Origin: Streptomyces swartbergensis
GTDB lineage: Bacteria > Actinomycetota > Actinomycetes > Streptomycetales > Streptomycetaceae
Direction: 5' to 3'
Length of the DNA stretch: 43,479 nt
Assembly: GCF_002148965.1 (NCBI RefSeq)
Contig: NZ_NGFN01000027.1
Span: forward strand, 1 to 43,479
Part shown: one piece after another, positions 23,801 through 31,316 of the stretch
How positions within the stretch are numbered: position 1 is the stretch's first letter
Layout of the letters: each line of letters opens with the position of its first letter
Position numbers and translations under genes: made by a program
The notes under the pieces: generated by a model
Told to the model about the DNA's origin: nothing
Database searches by the model: none
What the model saw: only the letters and a program-made list of their open reading frames with translations

Positions 23801-26478
23801 TGGCCGGCCTCAATGGAGGCGTCCAGGTCGGCCTCGCTCGCCAGGTGCTCGAACCGGGTCAGCAGGGCGTTGCCCAGGTTGGACAGGTAGCTGGCGCGGG
23901 CGGGCTCGTCGGGTCGGCTAGCCCCGACCGCCGCCCGGCAGAACTCGATCGACTCGGACAAGTCGGCCGGGAGCTTGGCGCGTTCGAACCGGGACAGCAG
24001 CGCGCTGCCCAGGTTGGACAGGCATTGGGCGTAGTCGGGGTGGTCGGACCCGGCCACGGCGACGGCCCGCCGCAGCAGGTCGACGGACCGGTTCAGCGCG
24101 ACCGCGTCGTCGTCGTTCTTCTGCGCCTCCCGCAACTGCGCCCGACCGAGCTTGGCCAGCACCGCGGCCCCGTCCGGCTCGGCCGGCGGTTTGTCGTCCC
24201 ACAGTTCGCCGATCAGCTCGGGAACGGCGCCGGCGCCCAACGGGTACAGCGGGGCGAGCAGATCCAGCGCGATCATCAGCTCCGGTTCGCCGTCCACCGT
24301 GCCGCGGGTGGCGAACCGCAACCAGAACAGCCAGCCCGCGGTCTGCGCAACCTCGATGTCCTCGACCGGATCGGGCACCGAACAGAGCAGGTCCACCACC
24401 TCGCCGATCGCGTCGGAGCCGAGCACGACCTCCGGCGCACGAGTGGTGGTGAACCGGTCGACCCGACCGCGGACCTGCCGGATCCGACAATCCCTCGTCG
24501 AACCCTGTCCAGGCCGCTCGTCGAGTTCCACCTCCGGGTCCGGATTCTGTTTCGAGCCGGTCTCCTCGGCAGGATCCTGCGCGGCCGGCTCGAGATCGGA
24601 CCGGAGCATCGAACGGACCGGATCGTCTTCCGGTAAACCATCTCGTGCGCCAACGCCGGTGGCCGCGATGTCCGCCAGAGCATTCCGGGCATCCGAAAGT
24701 GCTTGCTGGTCTTCGGATTTGGTGAACGCGGTGCGCAGGGTGGCACTCAGGCCGGTCACGTAGCCGACCAGTTCCGGGTGGCCGTCAGGCACCTCGGTGA
24801 CCGCGGCCCGACCGGCCGCAATGGCCTCGCGCAAAATGTCGAGATCACCGGTCCGCTTGAACAGCATGTGCAGGCTGATCCCGAGGTTGGACTGGAATCG
24901 GGCGTGCCACGGATGATCGACCGGAATCGCCGCGAGAGCCTTTCGGTTGGCCGAAACGGCCTCGCCCACCGTCCGCAGATCATCGGTCTCGTCGAACTGG
25001 GCCAGCAGCGAACTCCCGAGGTTGGACAGGCTCGCGGCCCGCATGGGATGGCCGTCGGGGATCGCCGCGACGGCACGACGACCGGCCACAACGGCATCGT
25101 CCAATGCCTGCCGATCCCCGGAATGGTCGTACAGCGCGCGCAGCGTGTTCCCGAGGTTGGTCAGGCGGCTGGCCTGGCTGGGATGCCCGTCGGGGGTGGC
25201 GGCGTCGACCTGGCGGTGGGCGACGACCGCTTCGTGGAGCAGGTTCACGTCCCCGGTGGCTTCGAACAGCTCCCGCAGGCTCACGCCGAGGTTGGCCAGG
25301 ACAGCCTGCCGGGCAGGGTGGTCGGCGGGCAGGGAGGCCGACGCGGCGCGCCCGACAGCGACCGCCTCCGCCAGCGCAGCGCGGTCCCCGGTGTGCTCGT
25401 ACAGCAACTGCAGCGTGCCGCCGAGGCTCGACATGCTCCCCGCCCGACCAGGATCATCCTCCGGCGTGCTCTCCAACGCCGCCCGGCCAACCGCGACCGC
25501 CTCCCGCAATATGGCGGTGTCGCCGCTCGCTTCGAACGCGACGCGCAGGGTGTTTCCCAGATTGGACAGGCAGGTGGCCCGGTCGGGATCGCCGACCGGC
25601 ATCGCGGCGACCGCATCCCGCCCGGCGGTGATCGCCTCGTCGATGGCCCGCGCATCCCCGGCGTGCTCGTGCAGCAACTGGAGCACGACGCCTAGATTGG
25701 ACAGGCGACCGGCTCGGATGGCCCCTTCCTCTGGGGTCGCGGCCACCGCGGACCGGGCCAGCCCCACCGACTTTCGCAGCACGCTGACGACCCCAGTGCA
25801 CTCGAACAGGGACCGCAGCGAAAGCCCGACCTCGCTGGCGTGTTCGGGGTACTCGGGATCGCGTTCGTCTATGACCTCGAGCAGGGTCAGGCCCGCGCTC
25901 ACCGCCTCCTGCAGCATGTCCGCGTCGCCGGTCTCGTCGGCCAGCGCAGACGCCGCGGCATGCATGTTCGACAGACACGGCCCGTACATCGGATGGTCCT
26001 CCGGAACGGCGGACAACGCCGTCCCGAACAGGTGAACAGCCTTCTCCAACGCCTCCAGGTCACCGTTGCGCAGGAACCAGTCGAACAATTCCGCACCCTT
26101 GTCGGTACAGGCGGCCGGATCCACCCGCCCACCCTCGCGCTTGCGCTCCTTGGGGCGACGGGCCTCTTCGGCGTACAAGCTGCGCAATTGTTCCGGCACC
26201 GCATCCGGGTCGGCCTGGTACACCGGCTGGTAGAGGATCGCAGCCATGCGCAGATCCTCGTCCCATTCATCGACCGGCAGCGCCTGAACCCGCAGCCAGT
26301 ACAGCTCGCCGACGGCCCGCAGCACCTCCAGGTCGGGATCCTCGTCGGACCCGAGCACCCGGGCCAGCAGGGCACCCGCCTCCTCCAACGCTTCCGGCGC
26401 CAGCACCCACCGCGAATGACCGGTCTCGATGGCGTGCGCGGTCCGCGCCCGCACGGCCGCGAGCAACTTCTCCCGCAC
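20884..26478 (-). CDS. giant TPR-CHAT protein (caspase-like protease domain)
   Basis: A cytosolic protein of about 1864 aa. The C-terminal CHAT domain (about residues 1560-1864) has the caspase-like dyad: His near 1733 in WAHFACHGRSD and Cys near 1777 in LAFLSACSTARP. The rest is mostly repeats of about 50 aa with the pattern LSNLG..L...FE.TGD...L.EAV..GR.AV, which are TPR-like. There are two halves: each begins with a similar helical head (GELYWLRVQALP and AGWLFWLRFATR) followed by a TPR array, with an acidic linker near residues 590-650. GGAGG stands 5 bp before the GTG at 26478, so that start is preferred to the GTG at 26484. In CHAT proteases of known function the TPR part senses or holds a trigger or substrate. 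No transmembrane segment is seen. Confidence 0.92.
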   Translation of the reverse strand: MREKLLAAVRARTAHAIETGHSRWVLAPEALEEAGALLARVLGSDEDPDLEVLRAVGELYWLRVQALPVDEWDEDLRMAAILYQPVYQADPDAVPEQLRSLYAEEARRPKERKREGGRVDPAACTDKGAELFDWFLRNGDLEALEKAVHLFGTALSAVPEDHPMYGPCLSNMHAAASALADETGDADMLQEAVSAGLTLLEVIDERDPEYPEHASEVGLSLRSLFECTGVVSVLRKSVGLARSAVAATPEEGAIRAGRLSNLGVVLQLLHEHAGDARAIDEAITAGRDAVAAMPVGDPDRATCLSNLGNTLRVAFEASGDTAILREAVAVGRAALESTPEDDPGRAGSMSSLGGTLQLLYEHTGDRAALAEAVAVGRAASASLPADHPARQAVLANLGVSLRELFEATGDVNLLHEAVVAHRQVDAATPDGHPSQASRLTNLGNTLRALYDHSGDRQALDDAVVAGRRAVAAIPDGHPMRAASLSNLGSSLLAQFDETDDLRTVGEAVSANRKALAAIPVDHPWHARFQSNLGISLHMLFKRTGDLDILREAIAAGRAAVTEVPDGHPELVGYVTGLSATLRTAFTKSEDQQALSDARNALADIAATGVGARDGLPEDDPVRSMLRSDLEPAAQDPAEETGSKQNPDPEVELDERPGQGSTRDCRIRQVRGRVDRFTTTRAPEVVLGSDAIGEVVDLLCSVPDPVEDIEVAQTAGWLFWLRFATRGTVDGEPELMIALDLLAPLYPLGAGAVPELIGELWDDKPPAEPDGAAVLAKLGRAQLREAQKNDDDAVALNRSVDLLRRAVAVAGSDHPDYAQCLSNLGSALLSRFERAKLPADLSESIEFCRAAVGASRPDEPARASYLSNLGNALLTRFEHLASEADLDASIEAGQAAVTGWPDHPDHAAMVSNLDLALRTRAAFGDQAAGLDRRIEEARTGSSAPGGPDAAELSELLLARFERAGDPADLDEAIQVRRDAVATAVDDSGRASHLSGLCDLLRVQFVHFGRTSDLAGAIAHGRAAVAATPAGDSEFGGRQANLASALSRRYKNTGDLGDLEEAAALGRSAVAATPVGDFNRPNYLTSLCDTLRILFERTDRLADLDEAVEAGRAAVDAAPQHSPHLPAFLGNLGAALLARFRRTGSQTDLDESVDLLRRAALAAQAASPDRALMLANLGAALQIRFDSVGDPEDLDEAIDVCREAVRATPLEHPGRAARLSNLAGALQARFGIGGEATDLDEAVEASRSAVEAHPPGHPARAPAWSNHALVLRGRYEHSGRPADLDAAVAAARAAVAEAPADHPERPAYLANLSGALRDRHARTGTDADLDGALAAAREAASAEVGPPRVRSVAAARWGSLAAAAGRWAEAVAGYQATIDLLARMVPRQLTRRDQEFLLDGTHGTGSDAAACCVRVGSVAQAVELFEQGRGLLLSQALDSRTDLTALAERHPELADRFTALCAELDSPGPADDVVARRATATAFDRLVADIQKLPGFDRFLRPPAVADLAPDEGQVVIVSVSRYGSYALILPADGEVTAVPLPTLTPDAVLAEVGDFLRAVEDTTANSARTRAAAQDRMTRTLGWLWDTVAGPVLDAVDITRTPRGGESWPRLWWCPSGLLSFLPLHAAGHHETASDAVPRTVLDRVVCSLTPTLRAFAHSRRAADSPPPRAGRAVVVAMPKTPGGYADLSGAEAETAVLRRHFPGEVDVRTGTAATHDAVLDALTGARWAHFACHGRSDLADPSAGRLVLADHHNRPLTVMDLARLRMDDAELAFLSACSTARPSGRLADEAIHLASAFQLAGYRHVIGTLWRIGDWQAVDVADLIYSAIADGAGVAEAVHSATRRMRDRWPDDPSAWASHIHVGT

Positions 26479-26579
26479 GAACACCTCCGCCCGCCCCGAC
26501 CGGCGGCAGTCTACCGAGACCGCCGATCAGCGAGGGTCTGGTCCGAAAATAACGTCATGCCGCCGAACAGGGCGTGAGA

Positions 26580-26783
26580 TCATGCGGCCTCGATTGGTTC
26601 GAAGCGGACGGTGAGGCCGAGGTCGTTGGCCTGCCGGGTGATGCGGCGCAAGGCGCGTTCGGGGTCGTGCTCGGTGTAGTAGTCGCCGCCGAAGTCGTGG
26701 AAGCCGGTGTCGTGGGTGAGCATGTGCATCGAGTGTTCGAGCGCGACCAGGGCTTTCTTCTTGCCTAGTGATGCGTTCCTCAA
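26580..26783 (-). pseudogene. IS110-family transposase C-terminal fragment
   Basis: The frame GKKKALVALEHSMHMLTHDT, then GFHDFGGDYYTEHDPERALR, and finally ITRQANDLGLTVRFEPIEAA matches the very end of IS110-type transposases. A few residues between HSM and HML are missing relative to the family, and everything upstream is lost. It is an IS relic 96 bp upstream of the TPR-CHAT gene. Confidence 0.7.
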
Positions 26784-26851
26784 AGGGGGCGGATGTGCCC
26801 CTGGTCAGCGGCTCTGGTCGGAGGCATCGTGCGTGGTAGGAGGCTTGCGCC

Positions 26852-27130
26852 ATGCCAAAGTTGCTGTTCGCGCGGGCTGCGCGCGACGAGAACGAGGAGC
26901 GTGAGGTCCGGCGGCTGGCCGGTGCCCGGCATACCCCGGGTGACTGGATCCAGCGTGCCCGGATCATCGAGGCCAGCTGGGACGGGACGCGGCCGGCGGC
27001 CATTGCCGCCCAGGTGGGCTGCCACCCCGAGACGGTGCGCCGCCGGCTGCACCGGTCAAGGCCGAGGGCCTCGACGGGCTGGGCGACCGGCCCGGGCCCG
27101 GGGCGACGACCCCGGCTCACGGAGGACGTC
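26852..27130 (+). pseudogene. IS630-family transposase N-terminal fragment, frameshifted
   Basis: From an ATG behind a GGAGG-like site, MPKLLFARAARDENEEREVR leads into an HTH (RARIIEASWDGTRPAAIAAQ, then VGCHPETVRRRLHR), the start of an IS630-type transposase. The expected KAEGLDGLGDRPGPG follows in another frame, and GRRPRLTED in a third, so two frame breaks are present. The DDE domain is absent. It ends against the membrane protein gene on the opposite strand. Confidence 0.7.
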
Positions 27131-27822
27131 ACTGCGTACCCGGGGCTTGCGGGGATGTCTCGTAGGTGGGGCCGTCGGCGCCGCCGGAGAGTCCGGCCGA
27201 TCGGCCGGACCGGGAAGCGCCCCACACCACCGTGGCGATCAACATCACCAGCGTGAGCGGGTAGAAGACCGGGCGCAGGGGGATCAGCACCGGCAGCAGC
27301 GCCGCGGCTGCGCCGGTGCCGATCACGAGCAGGAAGGTCGGCACGCAACAGGCGAACCCGAGCAGGAACGCCGGCAGAACGCCGAGGAGCCGGGCGTATC
27401 GCGTGCGCCGACAGGAGGCGGCCTGCCGGGCAGCGAACGCGGCAACGGCGATATTGCACCCGACGAGCGCGGCCACAACCGTGCCGAGCAGCAGGTTGAC
27501 CGGGCTGACGAAGACCGCCACATGCCCAGAGGGATGCCAGGCGAGAACCGGCTCGAACAGGTACGGCGCCCGGGCCCTGAACAGCTGATCGGGAGCGGCC
27601 TGGAAGACGGAGGCGCCGGTGAACCGGCCCGAGGCAGACACGGCGAGGTCCCCGATGGAGAACAGGTACACCAGGAGTGACGGCCGCGGCGATCAGCGCG
27701 GCCCGCCGATGGCGGCGTACTCCGAGGGCTGCCCGCACGCGGCGAGGGGTGGCCGCGACGGCGGCCACGGCCGCGTCCCAGGCGTCGCCGGCCTTCGTGA
27801 GGGCTGACACGAGCGAGTTCAT
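27129..27822 (-). pseudogene. membrane protein next to DUF3179, single-base frameshift
   Basis: The gene starts with an ATG (27822) that overlaps the DUF3179 stop (ATGA) and reads MNSLVSALTKAGDAWDAAVA to RRAALIAAAV. One extra base near 27678 then shifts the frame; the sequence continues LLVYLFSIGDLAVSASGRFT in the frame that ends at 27129. Removing that base restores an uninterrupted protein of about 230 aa with four or so membrane helices, a Cys-Cys in LLGFACCVPTFLL and a periplasmic loop. A recent mutation or a sequencing error is possible. It is the last gene of the DUF3179 operon; the function is unknown. Confidence 0.75.
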
Positions 27823-28829
27823 TGCCGCACCTGGCTGTTCGGGTAGAACGCGTACCAGGCGAACCACATCGAGTCGAGGAAGTCCGCCGGCTCCCACCGC
27901 TCGCCGGCGCGCTGAACGACCCGGGCCGTGCCCAGTTGGTCGTCCCAGCGCGCTTCGACCTGCGTGCCTGCGAGGTCGGCGCGCACGGTGCGGGCCTTGT
28001 GGACGAGGTCCTTGTGGATCGACAGCCGCTCGGTGCCGACGCGTACGCCGATCACGACGTCCTTGTCCTGGAAGCGGTCGCTGGTGGCGAGTACGGGGAA
28101 GAGCGGGCCGCCGCCCGCGTAGTAGCCGCTGCGGTCCGGGTAGGAGCCGTAGCTGCGCAGCGCCCCCGTCTTGGTGGAGAGCACTTCGGTGTCCGGGTGT
28201 GCGGTCCGCCACTGCTTCCAGGTGGTCCACACCAGCGGGACGGTGTCCAGCCTGGTGCCCTTCAGCGGTCCGCTGATGGCGGTGCCGAGGAGCTGGGGCC
28301 ACTCGGAGCCGGTCTGCCGGTCGTACATCAGCAGGTTGGAGTTGACGAGCCGTCCGGTGGTGCCGAACGTCAGATCCTGGGTGCCGGACGGGGCGGCAAG
28401 CCCGATCACCGTGCCGGTCAGCGGACAGTAGGTGACCGCGAGCTGCTTGCCGCCAACGGTGTCGTTGACGATCTCGTGCCACACCAGGACCTGCTGCGGG
28501 TACGCCCTCACCTCACCGCCATACTCCAGGCCGAACACCGGCTCGTCGTCGGCAAGGAAGTCCGCCTCACCGGACGGGACAAAGTCGGGCTTGTCGATGG
28601 AGGGAATGCCGTCCTTGCCCGGTCCACCGGAGACCGCGGCGCCGGCCAGGGCCTCCAGTGACGGGTCCTGGCCCGGCTGCACGGCCGTCACGGGCTCGGA
28701 GGGCCGATCGGAGAGTGCCTGCCAGCCGATGACACCCCCGCCCACCAGCAGGACCGTGGCTGCCCCGATCACGCCCGCACCCTTGAGGGCCTGCCGCCTT
28801 GACGGGTGAGGAGACTGCTGACCGTTCAC
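27819..28829 (-). CDS. DUF3179 domain-containing exported protein
   Basis: A 336-aa protein. The N-terminus has a twin-arginine-like signal (SRRQALKGAG then a hydrophobic stretch), so it is likely exported or anchored outside the membrane. The DUF3179 domain follows from about residue 80: EVRAYPQQVLVWHEIVND, LAVTYCPLTGTVIGL with its conserved Cys, NSNLLMYDRQTGSEWPQLLG, and GSYPDRSGYYAGGGPLFPV. The biochemical role of this domain is not known to me. GGAGG lies 6 bp before the GTG at 28829; the frame is open further upstream, but this start fits signal and ribosome site. It is coupled to the frameshifted membrane protein and diverges from the MauE-like gene across a region with a palindromic operator. 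Confidence 0.88.
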   Translation of the reverse strand: MNGQQSPHPSRRQALKGAGVIGAATVLLVGGGVIGWQALSDRPSEPVTAVQPGQDPSLEALAGAAVSGGPGKDGIPSIDKPDFVPSGEADFLADDEPVFGLEYGGEVRAYPQQVLVWHEIVNDTVGGKQLAVTYCPLTGTVIGLAAPSGTQDLTFGTTGRLVNSNLLMYDRQTGSEWPQLLGTAISGPLKGTRLDTVPLVWTTWKQWRTAHPDTEVLSTKTGALRSYGSYPDRSGYYAGGGPLFPVLATSDRFQDKDVVIGVRVGTERLSIHKDLVHKARTVRADLAGTQVEARWDDQLGTARVVQRAGERWEPADFLDSMWFAWYAFYPNSQVRQ

Positions 28830-28925
28830 CTGGCACCTCCCGACTCTTTCCGGGGACACCGGCAATGCCGCGCGGCGAACACCGCTTCGCACTTCTCATG
28901 GTCCCGCGTACGGGACAGCAGTTCG

Positions 28926-28968
28926 GTGAGCGCGCTTACAGTTCTCGCCCCGCGCGGGGGCCTACGTT
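28926..28968 (+). promoter_or_regulatory. palindromic operator GTGAGCGCGCTTAC with -10 hexamer TACGTT
   Basis: GTGAGCGCGCTTAC (28926-28939) is a near-perfect palindrome. TACGTT (28963-28968) is a TANNNT -10 hexamer placed so that transcription would begin at or next to the ATG of the MauE-like gene (28975), which suggests a leaderless message. The palindrome would then be centred near -42, the class II activator position for Crp/Fnr proteins. The exact reverse complement occurs at 32144-32157 with the same spacing to TAGCGT. Confidence 0.7.
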
Positions 28969-28974
28969 CGGACC

Positions 28975-29430
28975 ATGGTGCTGAGGATCGTGCTGGGCAC
29001 GGTGTACACGGCGATGGCCATCGGCCAGCTCGCCTCCTTCCCCGACATGCCCGCCATCCTGTCCGCCTACGGACTGATGACCGGCGGCGCCGCCACCGTA
29101 CTGGCCGTGGCACTGATCGCGGGCGAGCTGGTGTGCGGGATCTGGTTCCTGGCCCGCCCCCGCTCGAAGGCCCCGGCTCCGGTGTGGGCGTACACGGCTG
29201 TGTCCGTGGTGTGGACGGTGCTGGCCGTGCAGGCGTACACGCGCGGGCTGACGGTGCCCAACTGCGGCTGCTTCGGGACCCACCTGACCCAGCGGCTGAG
29301 CTGGTTGGTCCTGCTCCAGGACGCCCTGACGCTGCTCTATGCGGGGCTGCTGCTGCGCGGCGCCCGCACGACTGCCGCTCGGGAACCAGCTGCCGGAGTG
29401 AAGGCGAGGGGTGATGTCCGCATCCCGTGA
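28975..29430 (+). CDS. MauE/DoxX-like redox-associated membrane protein
   Basis: A 151-aa protein with four predicted membrane helices, the layout of MauE. It starts MVLRIVLGTVYTAMAIGQLA and carries a Cys pair in VPNCGCFGTHLTQRLSW (about residues 94-110), typical of this family's redox motif. MauE is needed for disulfide or cofactor maturation of periplasmic amine dehydrogenases; here it accompanies TlpA- and CcdA-like genes. No ribosome binding site is visible and the -10 lies 7 bp upstream, so it is probably translated from a leaderless transcript. It overlaps the next gene by 20 bp. Confidence 0.85.
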   Translation: MVLRIVLGTVYTAMAIGQLASFPDMPAILSAYGLMTGGAATVLAVALIAGELVCGIWFLARPRSKAPAPVWAYTAVSVVWTVLAVQAYTRGLTVPNCGCFGTHLTQRLSWLVLLQDALTLLYAGLLLRGARTTAAREPAAGVKARGDVRIP

Positions 29431-29866
29431 ACGATCCGGCCGGGGCGGTGTGGCGGCGATGGTGGGCACCGGGCTGCTCATGATGGCGTGCTGCGCGAGC
29501 CCGCTCGTCGGGGCAGGCGGGGCGCTCGGCGCCGTCGGCGGGGTGCTGCGTAACCCGTGGCTGATCACGGTCGGTGCGGTGGTGCTCCTCACCGGGGCCG
29601 TCTACGTCCTGTGGTGCCGTGCCCGCCGTCGTGGGACCGGACGGCGGGATCGGTGCCCCCGTCCCGGCTCCGCCACAAACAAAGACGCTGCGGACCCGCG
29701 ACGCCCGCTGAACGATGGAGACCACCGCACAGGAGAGGAGTCCGGCGATGACCCAGACCCCAGCGCCACGGCGCAAGGTCGACCGGGACGAGGTGTTCGT
29801 GGAGTTCACCAAGTCCATCTGCCCGATGTGCAAGACGCCCGTCGACGCGCAGGTCAACGTCCGTGA
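29411..29866 (+). CDS. small Cys-Cys membrane protein, probable frameshift at its end
   Basis: The start is a GTG at 29411 or ATG at 29414, inside the end of the MauE-like gene. The protein has two hydrophobic helices (VAAMVGTGLLMMACCASPLV and WLITVGAVVLLTGAVYVLWC) with an adjacent Cys pair, similar to the helical-hairpin MerT/MerC-like metal or redox proteins. As sequenced the frame runs 119 bp into the radical SAM gene, which is unlikely. Dropping one base near 29630 gives a basic tail ending QTKTLRTRDAR at a TGA (29709-29711), just before the next gene's ribosome site. The true product is probably about 98 aa; the end coordinate given is that of the uncorrected frame. Confidence 0.6.
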   Translation: MMSASRERSGRGGVAAMVGTGLLMMACCASPLVGAGGALGAVGGVLRNPWLITVGAVVLLTGAVYVLWCRARRRGTGRRDRCPRPGSATNKDAADPRRPLNDGDHRTGEESGDDPDPSATAQGRPGRGVRGVHQVHLPDVQDARRRAGQRP

Positions 29867-31316
29867 CGACAAGGTCTATCTGCGTAAACGCTGCCGGGAC
29901 CACGGCGAGTTCGAGGCGCTGGTCTATGGGGACGCCGAGGAGTACCTGTCCTCGGCCCGCTTCAACAAGCCCGGCACGATCCCGCTCACCTTCCAGACCG
30001 AGGTGAAGGACGGCTGCCCGTCGGACTGCGGGCTGTGCCCGGAACACAAGCAGCACGCCTGCCTGGGCATCATCGAAGTCAACACCGGCTGCAACCTGGA
30101 CTGCCCCGTCTGCTTCGCCGACTCCGGCCACCAGAGCGACGGCTACTCCATCACGCACGAGCAGTGCGAGCGGATGCTGGACGCCTTCGTCGCCTCCGAA
30201 GGCGAGGCGGAGGTGGTGATGTTCTCCGGCGGGGAACCCACTATCCACAAGCACATCCTGGACTTCATCGGCCTCGCCCAGGCCCGCCCGATCAAGAACG
30301 TCAACCTCAACACCAACGGCATCCGCCTGGCCACCGACAAGAACTTCGTCGCCGAACTCGCCAAGCGCAACCAGGTGCCGGGCCGTTCGGTGAACATCTA
30401 CCTGCAGTTCGACGGCTTCGACGAACGCACCCACCTTCAGATCCGGGGCCGGGACCTGCGCTCGTTCAAGCAGCGGGCGCTGGACAACTGCGCCGAGGCC
30501 GGGCTGACCGTCACCCTCGTCGCCGCCGTCGAGCGCGGCCTGAACGAGCACGAACTCGGGGCGATCATCGAGTACGGCATCGACCACCCCGCCGTCCGCT
30601 CGGTCGCCTTCCAGCCTGTCACCCACTCCGGCCGGCACGTCGAGTTCGACCCGCTGCAGCGGCTCACCAACCCCGACGTCATCAAGCTGATCAATCAGCA
30701 GCGGCCAGGCTGGTTCCAGAAGGGCGACTTCTTCCCCGTCCCCTGCTGCTTCCCCACCTGCCGCTCCATCACCTACCTCCTGGTCGACGGCGAGCCCGGC
30801 AACCGCACCGTCGTCCCCATCCCCCGCCTGCTGAACGTGGAGGACTACCTCGACTACGTCACCAACCGCGTCATGCCCGACGCCGGAATCCGCGAAGCCC
30901 TGGAGAAGCTGTGGTCGGCCTCCGCCTTCATGGGCACCGCCACCACCGAGGAGAAACTGCGGGCGACCGCGGAGGCACTGGACTGCACGGACGCGTGCGG
31001 CATCGATCTGCCGCAGGCGGTGAAGGACCTGAACGACAAGGCGTTCATGATCGTCGTGCAGGACTTCCAGGACCCCTACACCCTCAACGTCAAACAGTTG
31101 ATGAAGTGCTGCGTGGAGGAGATCACCCCCGACGGGCGGCTGATCCCGTTCTGCGCGTACAACTCCGTCGGCTACCGCGAACAGGTCCGCGCGCAGATGT
31201 CCGGCGTGCCCGTCGCCCAGGTCGTGCCCAACGCGCTGCCGCTCGCCGACCGTCTCACCGCGACGCCGTACGGGTCGAAGACCGCCCGCACCGCTGGAGA
31301 GGAGTCCCCGTCATGA
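29748..31316 (+). CDS. radical SAM enzyme of the Tes/MJ0619 type
   Basis: A 522-aa iron-sulfur enzyme. The radical SAM cluster motif CxxxCxxC is in TGCNLDCPVCFADSG (about residues 114-128). It has the extra Cys layout of the family containing archaeal tetraether synthase and MJ0619: CPMC near the N-terminus, RCRDHGEF, GCPSDCGLCPEHKQHAC just before the SAM motif, and later PVPCCFPTC, CTDAC, MKCC and FCAYN. GGE appears in MFSGGEPTIH. These relatives couple lipid chains or methylate pterins at unactivated carbons; the substrate here is unknown. GGAGAGGAG lies before the ATG at 29748. It overlaps the methyltransferase gene by ATGA. Confidence 0.88.
   Translation: MTQTPAPRRKVDRDEVFVEFTKSICPMCKTPVDAQVNVRDDKVYLRKRCRDHGEFEALVYGDAEEYLSSARFNKPGTIPLTFQTEVKDGCPSDCGLCPEHKQHACLGIIEVNTGCNLDCPVCFADSGHQSDGYSITHEQCERMLDAFVASEGEAEVVMFSGGEPTIHKHILDFIGLAQARPIKNVNLNTNGIRLATDKNFVAELAKRNQVPGRSVNIYLQFDGFDERTHLQIRGRDLRSFKQRALDNCAEAGLTVTLVAAVERGLNEHELGAIIEYGIDHPAVRSVAFQPVTHSGRHVEFDPLQRLTNPDVIKLINQQRPGWFQKGDFFPVPCCFPTCRSITYLLVDGEPGNRTVVPIPRLLNVEDYLDYVTNRVMPDAGIREALEKLWSASAFMGTATTEEKLRATAEALDCTDACGIDLPQAVKDLNDKAFMIVVQDFQDPYTLNVKQLMKCCVEEITPDGRLIPFCAYNSVGYREQVRAQMSGVPVAQVVPNALPLADRLTATPYGSKTARTAGEESPS

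Noticed and set aside
20325-26478. CRISPR or type III/Craspase context for the TPR-CHAT protein
   Set aside because: No repeat-spacer array or cas gene was seen anywhere in the window.
26527-28482. Minus-strand open frame of 651 codons spanning IS relics and DUF3179
   Set aside because: It crosses several gene borders in changing registers; only the MNSLVSALTKAG part is real, as the start of the frameshifted membrane protein.
28690-28826. Twin-arginine export of the DUF3179 protein as certain
   Set aside because: SRRQALK fits only loosely (no Phe-Leu after the Arg pair); an ordinary membrane anchor would look the same, so export is stated as likely only.
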